Shown here piece by piece: positions 7,844 to 18,045 of a stretch of DNA of 64,000 bases. The DNA comes from Chlorobiaceae bacterium. GTDB lineage: Bacteria; Bacteroidota; Chlorobiia; Chlorobiales; Chlorobiaceae. Made by a program: the position numbers and the translations under genes. The DNA is taken from contig JAAXWS010000001.1 in NCBI GenBank assembly GCA_013334865.1, positions 95,067 to 159,066 of the forward strand. Direction: 5' to 3'. Each line of letters begins with the position of its first letter. The stretch's first letter is position 1. The notes below the pieces were generated by a model that saw only the letters and a program-made list of their open reading frames with translations, ran no database searches and was not told the origin of the DNA.

Positions 7844-8677
7844 ATGATTGAACGACTCGCCGCAACCTGCCTCATGCTCCTCTCAGTCCTGACGGGAAGC
7901 ACCCTCGTCCGGGCGGAAGAGCCCGCCGGGCAACTGGCCATCTCTCCGGGCATCGTGGAACTGTCGATCGACAGCAAGCCGGCTATCGGTTCCATACGCT
8001 TGCAGAATCTGAAAAATGAACCCGTCAAGGTCAAGCTCTCGGTCTACAACTGGACGCTCGATGAACAGAACAATGTCAAACTGATTCCCGGATCACCGCA
8101 ATCGCTCGACCAGTGGCTGCTCATCAGCCCCCTGTCGTTCACGCTTGAGCCGGGCGGTTGCCAGGTGATCCGTTACTCGGTCAGGCCGAACGTCCAGCCG
8201 GAACCGGGCGAACATCGGGCACTCCTGTCCATCAGTGAGGAAGACTCGGGGAACGAGAGCTGGAAAGAGGGCATACGGCTCAAGTTCAACTATTCAATGG
8301 CGATGTACGGCTATTGCGGCTCAACGCACGAATCCGCTGAAATCGAAAGCCTCCTGCTCGACAGGCATGCGGGAGCGATCAGGGCCGTCGTTCGCAACAA
8401 CGGCAACATGCATACCCGCCTTACGGGTGATTACACCCTGTGGAAAGCGGGGACATTCCCCGGCTTCAAGGCCATGAAGGAGTACCTCCGGAACAGCACC
8501 GAATGGAGGAAACCCGAAGGCCTGATCGCCTCTGGATCCATCTTCAGCATGCCGGTTCTCCCGGGCCATCGCAGGACCATCACTGAAAGCCTGGGCGTTT
8601 CAGGTCAGAAAAGCGGATATGTCGTAGCCTTTAACGGAAAGCTCGGCGGACGCCAGATCGAAAGACTCTTTCAGTAA
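7844..8677 (+). CDS. PapD-like periplasmic chaperone
   Basis: 277 residues with a signal peptide (LAATCLMLLSVLTGSTLVRA). The N-terminal domain follows the pilus chaperone pattern: LAISPGIVELSIDSKPAIGSIRLQNLKNEPVKVKLSVYNW, then LLISPLSFTLEPGGCQVIRYSVRP, the G1-strand-like end that in PapD donates a strand to subunits. The second domain (about residues 140-277) is larger than usual. Classical chaperones are about 230-250 residues. Its place between subunit and usher-like genes supports the role. Expected job: keep the two subunits folded in the periplasm and deliver them to the usher. Family assignment is by pattern, not search. Confidence 0.72.
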   Translation: MIERLAATCLMLLSVLTGSTLVRAEEPAGQLAISPGIVELSIDSKPAIGSIRLQNLKNEPVKVKLSVYNWTLDEQNNVKLIPGSPQSLDQWLLISPLSFTLEPGGCQVIRYSVRPNVQPEPGEHRALLSISEEDSGNESWKEGIRLKFNYSMAMYGYCGSTHESAEIESLLLDRHAGAIRAVVRNNGNMHTRLTGDYTLWKAGTFPGFKAMKEYLRNSTEWRKPEGLIASGSIFSMPVLPGHRRTITESLGVSGQKSGYVVAFNGKLGGRQIERLFQ

Positions 8678-8700
8678 TCCACAGGAACCGCCTGAAAGCC

Positions 8701-11394
8701 ATGCGCCCCCGTCACCACATCCTGTTGCGGACAGCAGGCATCGCTGTCTGCCTTGCACAGGGAGCGATGTTCCCAGACCGGCTTGATGGCGCTCCGTCGG
8801 GGCTGGCTGCCGCCATCCCGACAGTCACGGCTCCCAGGGATGGATATGACCCCCTCCCGGCTGATGTCGTCATGAACAGGAGATCGGTCGGGGAGCACCT
8901 GATCTACCGTTCTGTTGACGATTACTGGATTCCCTATGCGCTCTTCATCGGGCAGGCCGGCCTCAGGGAAGCCCCGGGGGAAAGGCAGAAATCGACCTTT
9001 GCGACCACGCTCGGCTCCATCCCGTTCGACAGGGGTGAGCTGAAGGATTTCGACGGCGAACGCTGCATCTCCTTCTCATCGCTCAGGAGATCCTTCCTGG
9101 TGGACGTCAGATTCAATGCCCGGCTTTCCAGCGCCCTGCTCGACATCCCCTGGGCGCCGATCAGGGAGATCTCCCCCGGGCCGAGCACTCCGCTGGTACC
9201 GGATGTGTCCGCACCGTCAGGCTCGCTTTCCTTCCTGTCCATAGATGCGGAAACGCGGCGCGATTTCGAGCAGATGCGCACGAACAGCCTCCGTGTCCAG
9301 ACCGGAGGGCGGGCGCAGTCGGGCGTCTGGGATGTCGACCTGGAAAACAGCCAGGGCGACCATCGGATGGAGCTGAGACGATACCACTGGACGGTCTTTT
9401 CGGACCATGTGGCCTTCAGGGCGGGAAGCGGAGCTAACCAGGCCTCATGGATGACCCCGAACAACGAATTCACGGGCCTGCAGTTCGGCTGGAACAATCG
9501 CGACATCATCAGCTACCTCGACGCTTCGGGACGTTCGGCAACCGATGTTTTCGTTTCGAAAAACCGAAACCAGTTCCGCACCATCGAAGGCAACGGGCCT
9601 GCCGCGGGCATCGCCGAACTTCGTTTCGACAATAAGATCGTCTCGAGGATCCGTATCAGGCTCGACGGGAAATTTGCGTTCGAGAACGTGAGGATGATTG
9701 CCGACCCGCGAAAGACCGAAGTCTACATCTATGAACGGTCCGCCGAGGAAAAGCCTTTTGCCGTGCTTAATTACAGCCAGTCGGTCATCAACGGCAGCCT
9801 CCCGGGAAGAGAGGTGCTGGTTCGGGGAGGAATCGGATGTTCCGGAAATCCTCTGGCAACCTGGAACTCTCCTCCTTCAGTCGGCTTGACCGGCTTCGGG
9901 CAGGTGCAATACGGCCTGAACGACCGGGTCACCATCGATGCCGCCGCCCAGCACAACCCCGTAACGTCCGCCGGCGACTTTTCCGCCGGCACAACCCTCT
10001 CCCTCGGCGACAACTGGGCCTCCTCGCTCTATGGAAGCGAGGCAAACCATCGGCATGGCGCCGACCTGCGGCTCGAAGGCAACGGGAAGAGCTGGGATTT
10101 CGGCTGCTGGGGATCATGGAACGAACGTGACTTCGGATATGACGGCACCATGCGGCAGGAACAGTACTGGCTGAGGTTTTCGAAAAGAACGACGAGCGCC
10201 CTCACCTTCATCCTGCAGGGCCGGGCATGGCGAGAAAATGAATCCATCTTGCATCGCTTCCTGCTTCCGGGCACGTATGTTTCGCTCCCCGGCGACACGA
10301 TGCTGTCGGCCGTCCCGAACAGCGATGGCCATTACCGCTATGAAGCGAGCCATGCCTTTTCGCAGGACGCTGCCGTGCGGTGCATCCATGAGAACGGCGT
10401 GGCATCGGCTGAATGGAATCAGGGCATCAGCCGCAGTCTCAAGGCGAGGGCCTTCAACGAATACGCATTCAGGACCGGCAGCAATGTCACGGGCCTCTAC
10501 CTTGACTGGTACCCGAAGAACAGCAGGTATGATCTTGTCGAATTGGGGGCATCGCGTTCCGGAAACGAGGTGGGGTTCACCGGGAAATGGAACCGGTACA
10601 TCAATACAGGTTTCAGGCTTACCCTTCAGTACAGCTGGAATCTGGCACAGGCCCGGAACCTTGTTACCACCACCGAACTCACGGATTTTGTCATCCCGCC
10701 TGCCAGCCGGCACTTCTTCGCCTGTGCGCTCAGCTGGGATCTGGGCTTCTCCGGCCTGCGCGCATTCCCGATCGACCGTAGCGCCATCGGCACCACCCGG
10801 GGAGGGCTGGCTGGCAGGCTCGTGATTGCGGACGGGGCGAAAGCCTCTCCCGGCGACATCAATGACGTCGGCATCCTCCTCGACGGCAGGAGGCTCGACC
10901 AGCGCCAGGTCAACGGATCGTTCTTCGTGGGCAACCTCAAACCGGGAATCTACAACGTCACGGTTGATACCGAGCGGCTTCCGATCGAGCTTGCCGTGGG
11001 TAAAAGCAAACAGCTCGTCGAGGTCAGGAACGGAGCGGTCACCAACGTGGATATCCCGGTCCATGCCCTCTACGGGATCTCCGGGAGGCTTCTGGACCGT
11101 GACGGCAACGGCATCGGAAATGCGTGCGTCGAGGTCGTCGATCCGCAGGAGAGGATCCTGGCGAAGGTCGAGACCAACGAGTTCGGCGAGTACCGGACCG
11201 ACGGCCTCCCTCCGGGGAGTTACCGGCTCAGGGTAGTCTCGATCGAGGGCCGGCAGCTAGCATACGCCAGGCCTCGATCGGTAAGGATAGCTGGCGATTA
11301 CCTGAAGGGGGTCGAGCTCACTCTCGACGGTATGAGTGATTCCGAGAGGTCTGTCGCCGGAAGCCCCGGGACGAAAGCCGGTACGGCCAACTGA
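8701..11394 (+). CDS. Usher-like outer-membrane protein with carboxypeptidase-regulatory-like domain
   Basis: 897 residues with a signal-like N-terminus (LLRTAGIAVCLAQGAM). The middle (about residues 200-680) is dense in alternating aromatic/polar strands, as in a beta-barrel. Around residues 290-345 lies GPAAGIAELRFDNKIVSRIRIRLDGKFAFENVRM, which resembles the E-set/plug region of CS1-type (TcfC/CooC-like) ushers. Near the end are two Ig-like modules. The second (ISGRLLDRDGNGIGNACVEVVDPQERILAKVETNEFGEYRTDGLPPGSYRLRV) is a clear carboxypeptidase-regulatory-like domain. I infer an usher that secretes and assembles the two subunits. An unrelated barrel protein remains possible. Confidence 0.68.
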   Translation: MRPRHHILLRTAGIAVCLAQGAMFPDRLDGAPSGLAAAIPTVTAPRDGYDPLPADVVMNRRSVGEHLIYRSVDDYWIPYALFIGQAGLREAPGERQKSTFATTLGSIPFDRGELKDFDGERCISFSSLRRSFLVDVRFNARLSSALLDIPWAPIREISPGPSTPLVPDVSAPSGSLSFLSIDAETRRDFEQMRTNSLRVQTGGRAQSGVWDVDLENSQGDHRMELRRYHWTVFSDHVAFRAGSGANQASWMTPNNEFTGLQFGWNNRDIISYLDASGRSATDVFVSKNRNQFRTIEGNGPAAGIAELRFDNKIVSRIRIRLDGKFAFENVRMIADPRKTEVYIYERSAEEKPFAVLNYSQSVINGSLPGREVLVRGGIGCSGNPLATWNSPPSVGLTGFGQVQYGLNDRVTIDAAAQHNPVTSAGDFSAGTTLSLGDNWASSLYGSEANHRHGADLRLEGNGKSWDFGCWGSWNERDFGYDGTMRQEQYWLRFSKRTTSALTFILQGRAWRENESILHRFLLPGTYVSLPGDTMLSAVPNSDGHYRYEASHAFSQDAAVRCIHENGVASAEWNQGISRSLKARAFNEYAFRTGSNVTGLYLDWYPKNSRYDLVELGASRSGNEVGFTGKWNRYINTGFRLTLQYSWNLAQARNLVTTTELTDFVIPPASRHFFACALSWDLGFSGLRAFPIDRSAIGTTRGGLAGRLVIADGAKASPGDINDVGILLDGRRLDQRQVNGSFFVGNLKPGIYNVTVDTERLPIELAVGKSKQLVEVRNGAVTNVDIPVHALYGISGRLLDRDGNGIGNACVEVVDPQERILAKVETNEFGEYRTDGLPPGSYRLRVVSIEGRQLAYARPRSVRIAGDYLKGVELTLDGMSDSERSVAGSPGTKAGTAN

Positions 11395-11414
11395 CCCCGG
11401 TCAGCCCCTGGACG

Positions 11415-12689
11415 TCATGCATCGCGCGCCCCGGCTTCACGCTGGAGCAGGAGCGCCAGCTCGTGGATGCCGGACCACTCGACCGCGCCGCCGCTCCTGA
11501 GCTTTTCTGCCGTTCCGGCCGCCTCACGGGCCGGCGTGTAGTCCCGCCCGGCGATATCAGAAGCCATCCAGACCGGCTTGCCGGCCGCGAGCGCCATGGC
11601 GGCGAGTTCGAGGTTGACCAGGTTCCCGCTACCGAAGGGTACAGGGCCGACGACGACACCGTCGGCTTGCCCCACCATGAGCCTGGCCTGTTCGTAAGCC
11701 TCGGGGCCAACCGGGGAGAAGGGCTGCTCGAGCGCGCAGGGAATGTCGAGCGCACGGGCCGCCTCGGCATCGGAATCAAGGCGGTTGAGCACCCCCGCCG
11801 TCACGTCGTAGCCTTCGATCCGGAGGCGCCTGAACAGCTCGATCCCCACGCCCCCGCCGCTGATGACGTGCAGGCGCATCCTGGTCTTCGGCCTCCGCAT
11901 CTGTGCGTCGAGCGTGCCGCTCACCACGGGATGCCCTCCGTACGGGTCGCGCCGCACGCGCAGCTCGCAACCGTACACCCGACTGAGCTGCTCCTCCCGC
12001 ATCACCTCTCCCGGCGAGCCGTTCGAGACGAGTCGACCACCATCCATCAGCAGCATCCGGTCGGCCACCTGCGCCGCGAGGTTCAGGTCGTGGCTGACCA
12101 GCAGCACCGTGATCTTCTCCTCCCGGTTGATGTTCATCAGGATCCTGAGCACCTCCTGGCTGTGGTTGATGTCCAGGTGAGCGATCGATTCGTCGAGCAT
12201 GATGATGCGCGGCTCCTGGGCAAGCGCCATCGCGAGCGCTGCCCGCTGCTGTTCGCCCGCGCTCAGCTCGTTGAACAGCCTGTCCTTCAGTTCCAGCACG
12301 TTGGTGAAGATCATGGCCCGCTCGGCGGCGTCCGAATCCTTCGGATCGGGAATACCCCAAAGGCTCCGGCTGGCGCTCCGGCCGAACGTGACGATCTCGC
12401 CGACGGTGAACGCCATGGGCGACTCGAGCTTCTGCGGGACCACGCCGATGAGCGCGGCGCGCTCGCGCGGCTTCAGCGACGGGACGCCCCGGCCGAACAG
12501 CTCGACGCTCCCCTGCCGGGGCCGGATCAGCCCCGTCGCCGTCCTGAGCATGGTGCTCTTCCCGGAACCGTTCGGCCCGATGACCGAGACGAACTCCCCC
12601 TCGGCAATCTCGAAATCGATCCCATCGAGCACGGACCGGTTGCGGTAGCCGGCCGTCACCGACCTGAAGGCAAGCGCCGGGGCATTCAT
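11415..12689 (-). CDS. btuD: Cobalamin-type ABC transporter ATPase with C-terminal extension
   Basis: ATPase for vitamin B12 import with BtuC upstream. From the ATG at 12689 (MNAPALAF), Walker A is GPNGSGKS near residues 38-45, the signature is LSAGEQQRAALAMAL, and Walker B with switch is IIMLDESIAHLD. An upstream ATG at 12707 overlaps btuC and is also possible. About 424 residues is far longer than BtuD (about 250). The extra 150 residues begin near RMRLHVISGGGVG and look like a Rossmann-like domain, including VGQADGVVVGPVPFGSGNLVNLELAAMALAAGKPVW. Last gene of the riboswitch operon; it ends 20 bp from the convergent usher-like gene. Confidence 0.85.
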   Translation of the reverse strand: MNAPALAFRSVTAGYRNRSVLDGIDFEIAEGEFVSVIGPNGSGKSTMLRTATGLIRPRQGSVELFGRGVPSLKPRERAALIGVVPQKLESPMAFTVGEIVTFGRSASRSLWGIPDPKDSDAAERAMIFTNVLELKDRLFNELSAGEQQRAALAMALAQEPRIIMLDESIAHLDINHSQEVLRILMNINREEKITVLLVSHDLNLAAQVADRMLLMDGGRLVSNGSPGEVMREEQLSRVYGCELRVRRDPYGGHPVVSGTLDAQMRRPKTRMRLHVISGGGVGIELFRRLRIEGYDVTAGVLNRLDSDAEAARALDIPCALEQPFSPVGPEAYEQARLMVGQADGVVVGPVPFGSGNLVNLELAAMALAAGKPVWMASDIAGRDYTPAREAAGTAEKLRSGGAVEWSGIHELALLLQREAGARDA

Positions 12690-12690
12690 A

Positions 12691-13728
12691 TCAGCTGATC
12701 CAGGCATGGCTCATCTTCCTCCGCAGGATGACAAGGAAAAACGGCCCGCCGCACAGCGCCGTGACCACGCCGACCGGGATTTCTACCGGAGGCATGACGC
12801 TGCGGGCGATGGCGTCGCACAGCACGAGGAAGGCGCCCCCGCCGATGGCCGAGGCCGGCAGGAGCCAGCGGTGGTCGGGCCCGAAGAGGGTACGCATGAC
12901 GTGCGGCACGATGAGGCCCACGAATCCGATCATCCCGCCCATGGAGACCGCCGTGGCGGCAAGCAGGGTCGCCAGGAGCAGGCTCGACATGGTCACCAGC
13001 CCGGCGTCGAGCCCCTGGTAGTGGGCCATATCACGGCCGAGGGTCAGTACGTTGAGCGCCGGGGCGAGCAGCCAGAGCGCCACAATGGACAAGGAGATGA
13101 ACAGCAGGGAGATCAGCTGCCCTTCCGGGGCCCCCGGCTGAAGGTTGCCCAGCATCCACCAGACCACCGTGTGCATTCCGGCGATATCGGCGGTGGACAC
13201 GAGGAACATGATGAAGCTCGAACAGATGGCGCTGACGATGACGCCGCTCAGGATGAGGCTGTAGACGGATGGAGACCCGCCGCCCTGGCTGGCGATGCCG
13301 TAGACGACGAGCAATGTGACCACGGCGAACACGAATGCCGTGACCGGCAATCCTACGGCGCCCAGCAACCCGCCGCCGACCAGGATGCTCAGGGCCGCAC
13401 CAAGTCCGGCCCCGCCGCTCACCCCGAGCACGTATGGTTCGGCGAGCGGGTTGCGCAGGATCGCCTGGAACACCGTGCCCGAAGCCGAGAGTGCCGCGCC
13501 GACCATGAGCCCCATGAAGAAGCGTCCGATTCGCAGCGAAAAAATAGCCTGGCCCGATACGGTCGACGTATCGGGTAACCCGATGCCCGAAGGGCCCAGC
13601 AGCAGCGATATGGCCAGCAGCAGCGGCAGCGAGATGAGCAGCGCCAGCGCCTTGCCACGTTTGGGGGCTGCCGTCGACACGATCGGCCGGCAGGCGTTCC
13701 GCCCTGATGCGGCGGGCCCTGAGGTCAA
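12691..13728 (-). CDS. btuC: Cobalamin ABC transporter permease (FecCD family)
   Basis: Inner-membrane permease for B12 (or another metal chelate) of the BtuC/FecCD family. Nine to ten hydrophobic helices are visible. Family stretches include RIGRFFMGLMVGAALSASGTVFQAILRNPLAEPYVLGVSGGAG and GFVGLIVPHVMRTLFGPDHRWLLP. The track ORF runs upstream into junk. I start at TTG 13728, six bases after GGAGGA; a GTG at 13734 overlapping the cobO stop (GTGA) is the alternative. The stop lies 1 bp before the btuD ATG. Coupled to cobO and btuD in the riboswitch operon. Confidence 0.87.
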   Translation of the reverse strand: MTSGPAASGRNACRPIVSTAAPKRGKALALLISLPLLLAISLLLGPSGIGLPDTSTVSGQAIFSLRIGRFFMGLMVGAALSASGTVFQAILRNPLAEPYVLGVSGGAGLGAALSILVGGGLLGAVGLPVTAFVFAVVTLLVVYGIASQGGGSPSVYSLILSGVIVSAICSSFIMFLVSTADIAGMHTVVWWMLGNLQPGAPEGQLISLLFISLSIVALWLLAPALNVLTLGRDMAHYQGLDAGLVTMSSLLLATLLAATAVSMGGMIGFVGLIVPHVMRTLFGPDHRWLLPASAIGGGAFLVLCDAIARSVMPPVEIPVGVVTALCGGPFFLVILRRKMSHAWIS

Positions 13729-13730
13729 GG

Positions 13731-14255
13731 TCACTCCTCCACCCCGGCCTGGGAGAGCAGCCCCTGCTCGTAACCGTGCTTTACCATGCGCATCTCCGTG
13801 ACCGTATCGGCGACATCGATCAGCCCTTGCGGCGCGTTGCGACCGGTCAGGACGATGATCTTTGAAGGCGCATTGCGGATGGCTTCGACCAGCGGTTCGA
13901 GTGGGATGAGATCCTTCGAAAGCGCGAAACAGACTTCGTCGAGCAGCACGAAATCGTACCCTTCGGAACCCAGCGCCTCCAGAGCCTCCTCGAAGCCGGC
14001 CCTGGCCGCCTGTCGGTGCGACTCCATCATGGGGCTTGTCGGGTCGGCAGGCAGGAATCCCTTGCCGTAATGGTCCCAGGTGACATTCTCGAACCGCGAG
14101 AAGAAGAGCATCTCGCCGACGCCGTCCTGCGCCTTGACAAACTGGATGACCCGGACCTTCATGCCGTGGCCGAGCGCACGGGCGAGCATGCCGAAGGAGG
14201 CCGTGCTCTTGCCTTTGCCGTCGCCCGTAAAGAGGAGAACCCGCTTCTGTATCAT
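13731..14255 (-). CDS. cobO: Corrinoid adenosyltransferase (CobO/BtuR)
   Basis: Transfers the adenosyl group of ATP to cob(I)alamin or corrinoid intermediates. I take the ATG at 14255 (MIQKRVLLFTGDGKGKS), giving 174 residues. The P-loop GDGKGKS lies near residues 11-17. FVLLDEVCFALSKDLI and IIVLTGRNAPQGLIDVADTVTEMR are characteristic of CobO/BtuR rather than PduO. The upstream track extension is non-coding. Genes on both sides belong to the B12 operon, and the stop overlaps or abuts the btuC start. Confidence 0.93.
   Translation of the reverse strand: MIQKRVLLFTGDGKGKSTASFGMLARALGHGMKVRVIQFVKAQDGVGEMLFFSRFENVTWDHYGKGFLPADPTSPMMESHRQAARAGFEEALEALGSEGYDFVLLDEVCFALSKDLIPLEPLVEAIRNAPSKIIVLTGRNAPQGLIDVADTVTEMRMVKHGYEQGLLSQAGVEE
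13735..13740 (-). promoter_or_regulatory. Ribosome binding site deciding the btuC start
   Basis: GGAGGA on the minus strand lies inside the end of cobO. Its spacing to TTG 13728 (6 bases) is ideal, whereas GTG 13734 touches it directly. This favours the TTG. Confidence 0.55.
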
Positions 14256-14343
14256 TGGTTTCGGTTTTTGTTTGTTGCAGTCGGATAAGATACATGCTGG
14301 CCCCGCAACGGCAAAACCGCCGCCGGAGGCCTGACGCCCTGAT

Positions 14344-15861
14344 TCAGCGCCCGACGGGAGCCACCCCGGCGATGCGGAACAGGGCCTCGAGGTCGAGGTT
14401 CTCGACGAAATGCGAGGCCAGCTTCTCGAACGGCTCATCTCCCGCATCGGCAGATGCCGGCGGCCGGTACCGTCCGTCGATCCTTGAAAGGAACCAGTTC
14501 CGGACTTCCTGACGATCGAAGAAACCATGGAAATAGGTGCCCATGACCCTGCCGTCCGGACTGGTCGAGCCATCGGGCCCGCTGTCGGGAGCTCCGTTCC
14601 GCTCCGTCACGTCAACAAACGCCGTCGGGGACTTCCCGGCCTCGATGCTCCTGCCCATGTGGATCTCGTAGCCGCGCACCTCGATCTCCGTACCGGCGAT
14701 CCGTCCCCGGCAGTTGCTGAGCGCCTTCTCGCGTTCGAGCACCGTCGTGACCGGCAGCATGCCGAGCGCGCGGCTGCTGCCAGGAGACCCTTCGACGCCG
14801 TAGGGGTCCTCGACGGCGTCACCGAGCATCTGGTAGCCGCCGCAGATGCCAAGGATGGTTCCGCCGGCCCGCCTGAACGCTTCGATATGCTCCCGCCACC
14901 CCATGGCAAACAGCCACTCGAGGTCACCCCGGACGTTTTTCGACCCGGGAAGCACCAAGGCGCGGTAGCTGTCAAGCGGTTTCGGATGGTGCAGCCAGTG
15001 CAGCTCGACCGAGGGATCGGCCTCCAGCGGCGCCAGGTCGGTGAAGTTCGAGATGTGCGGGAAATAGATGGCGGCAATCCCGGTTTTCTCCGGGGCGGGA
15101 CCATGCTTCGGGTCGACCAGGGCTGAGAGCGGCACGGCATCCTCCGCATCGATCAAGAAGCCCCTGAAATACGGGATCACCCCGAGCACCGGCACCCCGG
15201 TCATCTCCTCAAGCATTTTCACGCCGTCGTCGAAGAGCGAGCGGTCGCCCCTGAACCGGTTCACGACCACCCCCTTCACCAGGGCACGGTCCTCCGGCGG
15301 GATGATGGCGAGCGTCCCGGCGACCTGGGCGAACACCCCGCCGCGATCGATGTCCGCCACGAGGATGACCGCCGCCCCTGCCCGCCTGGCGGTCCTGAAG
15401 TTGACGAAGTCGCGGTCGTAGAGGTTCATCTCAGCGCACGACCCCGCCCCCTCGATGACGATCATCTCATGCCGGGCCATCAGGCGGTCGAGGCTGTCGA
15501 ACGCCGCCGCGGCCCAGCTCGCGGTGTCGCCGAAATACTCGCGCGCCGACCTGTCCGCACAGACCTTCCCCTGCAGGACCACCTGCGCGCCGGTGTCGGT
15601 GTTGGGTTTCAGCAATACCGGGTTCATGTCGGCATGCGGCGCAACGCGCGCGGCATGTGCCTGCACGATCTGCGCCCGCCCCATCTCGCCCCCCTCCGGC
15701 GTCACGCCGGAGTTGTTCGACATGTTCTGCGCCTTGAACGGCGCCACGTCGATGCCCGCATTGCTGAAGATGCGGCAGAGCGCCGTCGCAACGACGCTCT
15801 TGCCCACATCGGAAGCGGTGCCGAGCACCGCGATGTTCCGTAATGCCATGGAAGCCGGCAT
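14344..15861 (-). CDS. cobQ: Cobyric acid synthase
   Basis: Glutamine-dependent amidation of adenosylcobyrinic acid a,c-diamide to cobyric acid. The 505-residue length is normal. The N-terminal dethiobiotin-synthetase-like ATPase domain begins [23 protein letters not shown] and continues with [11 protein letters not shown] and [12 protein letters not shown]. The C-terminal class I amidotransferase domain has the nucleophile in [10 protein letters not shown] and the His in GTYFHGFFD. The start ATG overlaps the stop of the TonB receptor (TGATG), so the two are translationally coupled; an internal ATG at 15849 is the alternative start. Role in context: salvage or synthesis of B12, which green sulfur bacteria need for bacteriochlorophyll synthesis (established for the group). 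Confidence 0.95.
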   Translation of the reverse strand: MPASMALRNIAVLGTASDVGKSVVATALCRIFSNAGIDVAPFKAQNMSNNSGVTPEGGEMGRAQIVQAHAARVAPHADMNPVLLKPNTDTGAQVVLQGKVCADRSAREYFGDTASWAAAAFDSLDRLMARHEMIVIEGAGSCAEMNLYDRDFVNFRTARRAGAAVILVADIDRGGVFAQVAGTLAIIPPEDRALVKGVVVNRFRGDRSLFDDGVKMLEEMTGVPVLGVIPYFRGFLIDAEDAVPLSALVDPKHGPAPEKTGIAAIYFPHISNFTDLAPLEADPSVELHWLHHPKPLDSYRALVLPGSKNVRGDLEWLFAMGWREHIEAFRRAGGTILGICGGYQMLGDAVEDPYGVEGSPGSSRALGMLPVTTVLEREKALSNCRGRIAGTEIEVRGYEIHMGRSIEAGKSPTAFVDVTERNGAPDSGPDGSTSPDGRVMGTYFHGFFDRQEVRNWFLSRIDGRYRPPASADAGDEPFEKLASHFVENLDLEALFRIAGVAPVGR

Positions 15862-17828
15862 CAGAACTTCATACGCATGCCGACGGTGTAGACCGCCTCG
15901 GGCATCGGGTAAAGGCCCGGGCCGTTCCAGTTGTTCGCCGCGAAGGAAGCGTACTTCTCGTCGAATATGTTTGTAGCCGTCAGGTAGAGATCGACCTGCT
16001 TCATCCGGTAATCGAGATGCAGATCGACCGTGCGGTAGTCGTCGAGCCTGTCCAGGGCATTGGCCATGTCACCCGCCAGGTACTGCCTGCCGACATAGTT
16101 GTACTGGACCCTCGAATGGAGGCCCGATCCGAAATCGTACTCGATGCCGATGTTGGTTTTCCAGTTCGGAACGAGCGGGATCGCCTTGCCGTCATAATCG
16201 CCGGAAGTGAAGCTAGCCCTGGTATACGCGACTCCGCCGAACAGCGTCAAGCTGTCCTTGAGCCGGTAGCGTGCATCGAAGTTGGTACCGAGGTGCCGGG
16301 AATTGGGGTAGTTGATGTTCGCACCCCAAAGATTGGCGTCAGGATCATACAGGATTTCATCCTCAACATTCCGCAGATACCCTCTGGCATTGAGGATCAG
16401 GCGGTCATTACCTGCAACCCTGAGACCCAGTTCGTAACCCGTCGAACGGTCCGGCTTCAGTTCGGTGATAGACCCTCCGAACCAGGAGACCATCTCGTCG
16501 ATGACCGGGTAACGGTAGGCACGGGAGACTTTGCCATAGAGCTTGGAGCCGGGGAGGAATGCGTAGGAAAGGCCAACATCCCCTGCCCACTGGTGCGTAC
16601 CCGATTTGGTCAGGCTGGTGCCGTAGGCATCCCGATAGCCGAGGTCCAGGTCGACATGTTCATAACGGTAGCCGGCACTCAGTACCAGGGCACCGGTAAG
16701 GTTCAGCTCGTTCTGGACAAAACCGGCAAGGCTTTTCCGTTCATGGTTCATCCAGGTATTGACAACCCGGGTCGAGCCGGCTTTTGTCGCATCATAATCG
16801 ACCTGCTGAAAATCGGCGCCCAGCGTCAGACGATTAGCAAATCCGCCGAATTCCGAATCAAGCAGGTACTTGGGAGACAGGGTCCTCGTGAACATGTTGG
16901 TGACCATGTAATAATTGAGGCTGGCCATGTCCGCTATCCGCTTCTCTTCGCCGTAAGACGCATCGAGGGAAAAGATCCCGGACCGCTCCATGTCGTACTG
17001 CAGGACAACCCCGAATTTCGACGCGTCGTCGAAGGCGCGATCGGCTTCATGCCCGGGCTGCACCTGCCTCCTGTTTTCCCTGATCTGCTGCAGGGAAAGG
17101 CTGCCCGGCAGGTTGTACTCGCTGTCCGACAGCTTGAAATCCGCCGTGACGCTCAACCGCTCCAGCGGCTTCAGGCGGAGGTTGCCGTAACCGCTCGATC
17201 GGTTTTCTTCCGAATGAATACGGTAACCGTTCGTATCGAAAAAGGAGCCACCGACGCTCATCGCGGTCTCTCCGTCGGCAATCGTCAACGAACCGTTCGC
17301 CCCCTTCCTGCCCGAGGTCCCTCCGTAGAGATCGAAATTCGCACTGCTCCTGCCGACCGGCTTTTTGGTGATGATGTTGATGACACCTCCCTTCGCGTTG
17401 TCACCGTAAAGGACCGATCCGGGGCCGTAGAGCACCTCTATCCGCTCGATGTCGGCGACGGGGATAGTGCTCCAGTCGGGGCCGGCCATGTCGATGGGGT
17501 TCAACCTCCGGCCGTCAAGAAGCACAGCCACGTTCCTGTCGGCCGTATCGCCGAACCCCTCCATATCGACCCGCTGGCGGTTGTTGTCGCTGACCGCTAC
17601 GCCGCTGAGGGACTGAAGCGCCTCGGGCACCGTCTGGGCACCGCTCTTCCTGATATCGGCCGAGGTGATCACCTCGATATAGGCCGGGATTTTCTCGAGC
17701 CGCTGCTCGCTGCGGGTTCCGGTCACCACGACCTCCTGCCCCACGTAATCGTTGCCGGGTTCTGCGGCCTGCAGCCCGCGGCTGCAGAGCATGGCCGCCA
17801 TGATGATGGCAAGCTTTTTCCTGTTCAT
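15861..17828 (-). CDS. btuB: TonB-dependent receptor, probable cobalamin transporter
   Basis: Outer-membrane gated barrel of 655 residues. The signal peptide is [17 protein letters not shown]. Next is a plug domain with [48 protein letters not shown], and the plug motif [26 protein letters not shown] follows. The remainder is a 22-strand-type barrel ending in a terminal Phe (RMKF). Specificity for cobalamin is inferred from the riboswitch upstream and from cobQ, cobO, btuC and btuD downstream in one operon. BtuB is the natural reading, though the barrel itself does not prove the ligand. Confidence 0.9.
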   Translation of the reverse strand: MNRKKLAIIMAAMLCSRGLQAAEPGNDYVGQEVVVTGTRSEQRLEKIPAYIEVITSADIRKSGAQTVPEALQSLSGVAVSDNNRQRVDMEGFGDTADRNVAVLLDGRRLNPIDMAGPDWSTIPVADIERIEVLYGPGSVLYGDNAKGGVINIITKKPVGRSSANFDLYGGTSGRKGANGSLTIADGETAMSVGGSFFDTNGYRIHSEENRSSGYGNLRLKPLERLSVTADFKLSDSEYNLPGSLSLQQIRENRRQVQPGHEADRAFDDASKFGVVLQYDMERSGIFSLDASYGEEKRIADMASLNYYMVTNMFTRTLSPKYLLDSEFGGFANRLTLGADFQQVDYDATKAGSTRVVNTWMNHERKSLAGFVQNELNLTGALVLSAGYRYEHVDLDLGYRDAYGTSLTKSGTHQWAGDVGLSYAFLPGSKLYGKVSRAYRYPVIDEMVSWFGGSITELKPDRSTGYELGLRVAGNDRLILNARGYLRNVEDEILYDPDANLWGANINYPNSRHLGTNFDARYRLKDSLTLFGGVAYTRASFTSGDYDGKAIPLVPNWKTNIGIEYDFGSGLHSRVQYNYVGRQYLAGDMANALDRLDDYRTVDLHLDYRMKQVDLYLTATNIFDEKYASFAANNWNGPGLYPMPEAVYTVGMRMKF

Positions 17829-18045
17829 GTGTTGTTGTCCTGTGTTGAATTGAAAAAAATCAACAGACAGGGGTTTGGAAGCAAGGCGGCTGATGTACCC
17901 GGGGGGATTGACGAACCGATGGTCCTCCTGATCTCATGCAGACCTGCTGGCAGGGGGATGAAATCGATGGACCGGTATCGGAGATGAACCGTTAGGGACA
18001 GCTTTGCCTGACTATAACCCGTAGTCGTGTCAAACAGCAAAGAAT

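Noticed and set aside
15843-17987. 714-residue plus-strand ORF opposite the TonB receptor
   Set aside because: Antisense shadow; the minus frame has signal peptide, plug and barrel motifs and a riboswitch in front.
17825-18040. Possible leader peptide between riboswitch and TonB receptor
   Set aside because: The 71-residue ORF has no ribosome site or family pattern and overlaps the leader RNA; more likely untranslated.
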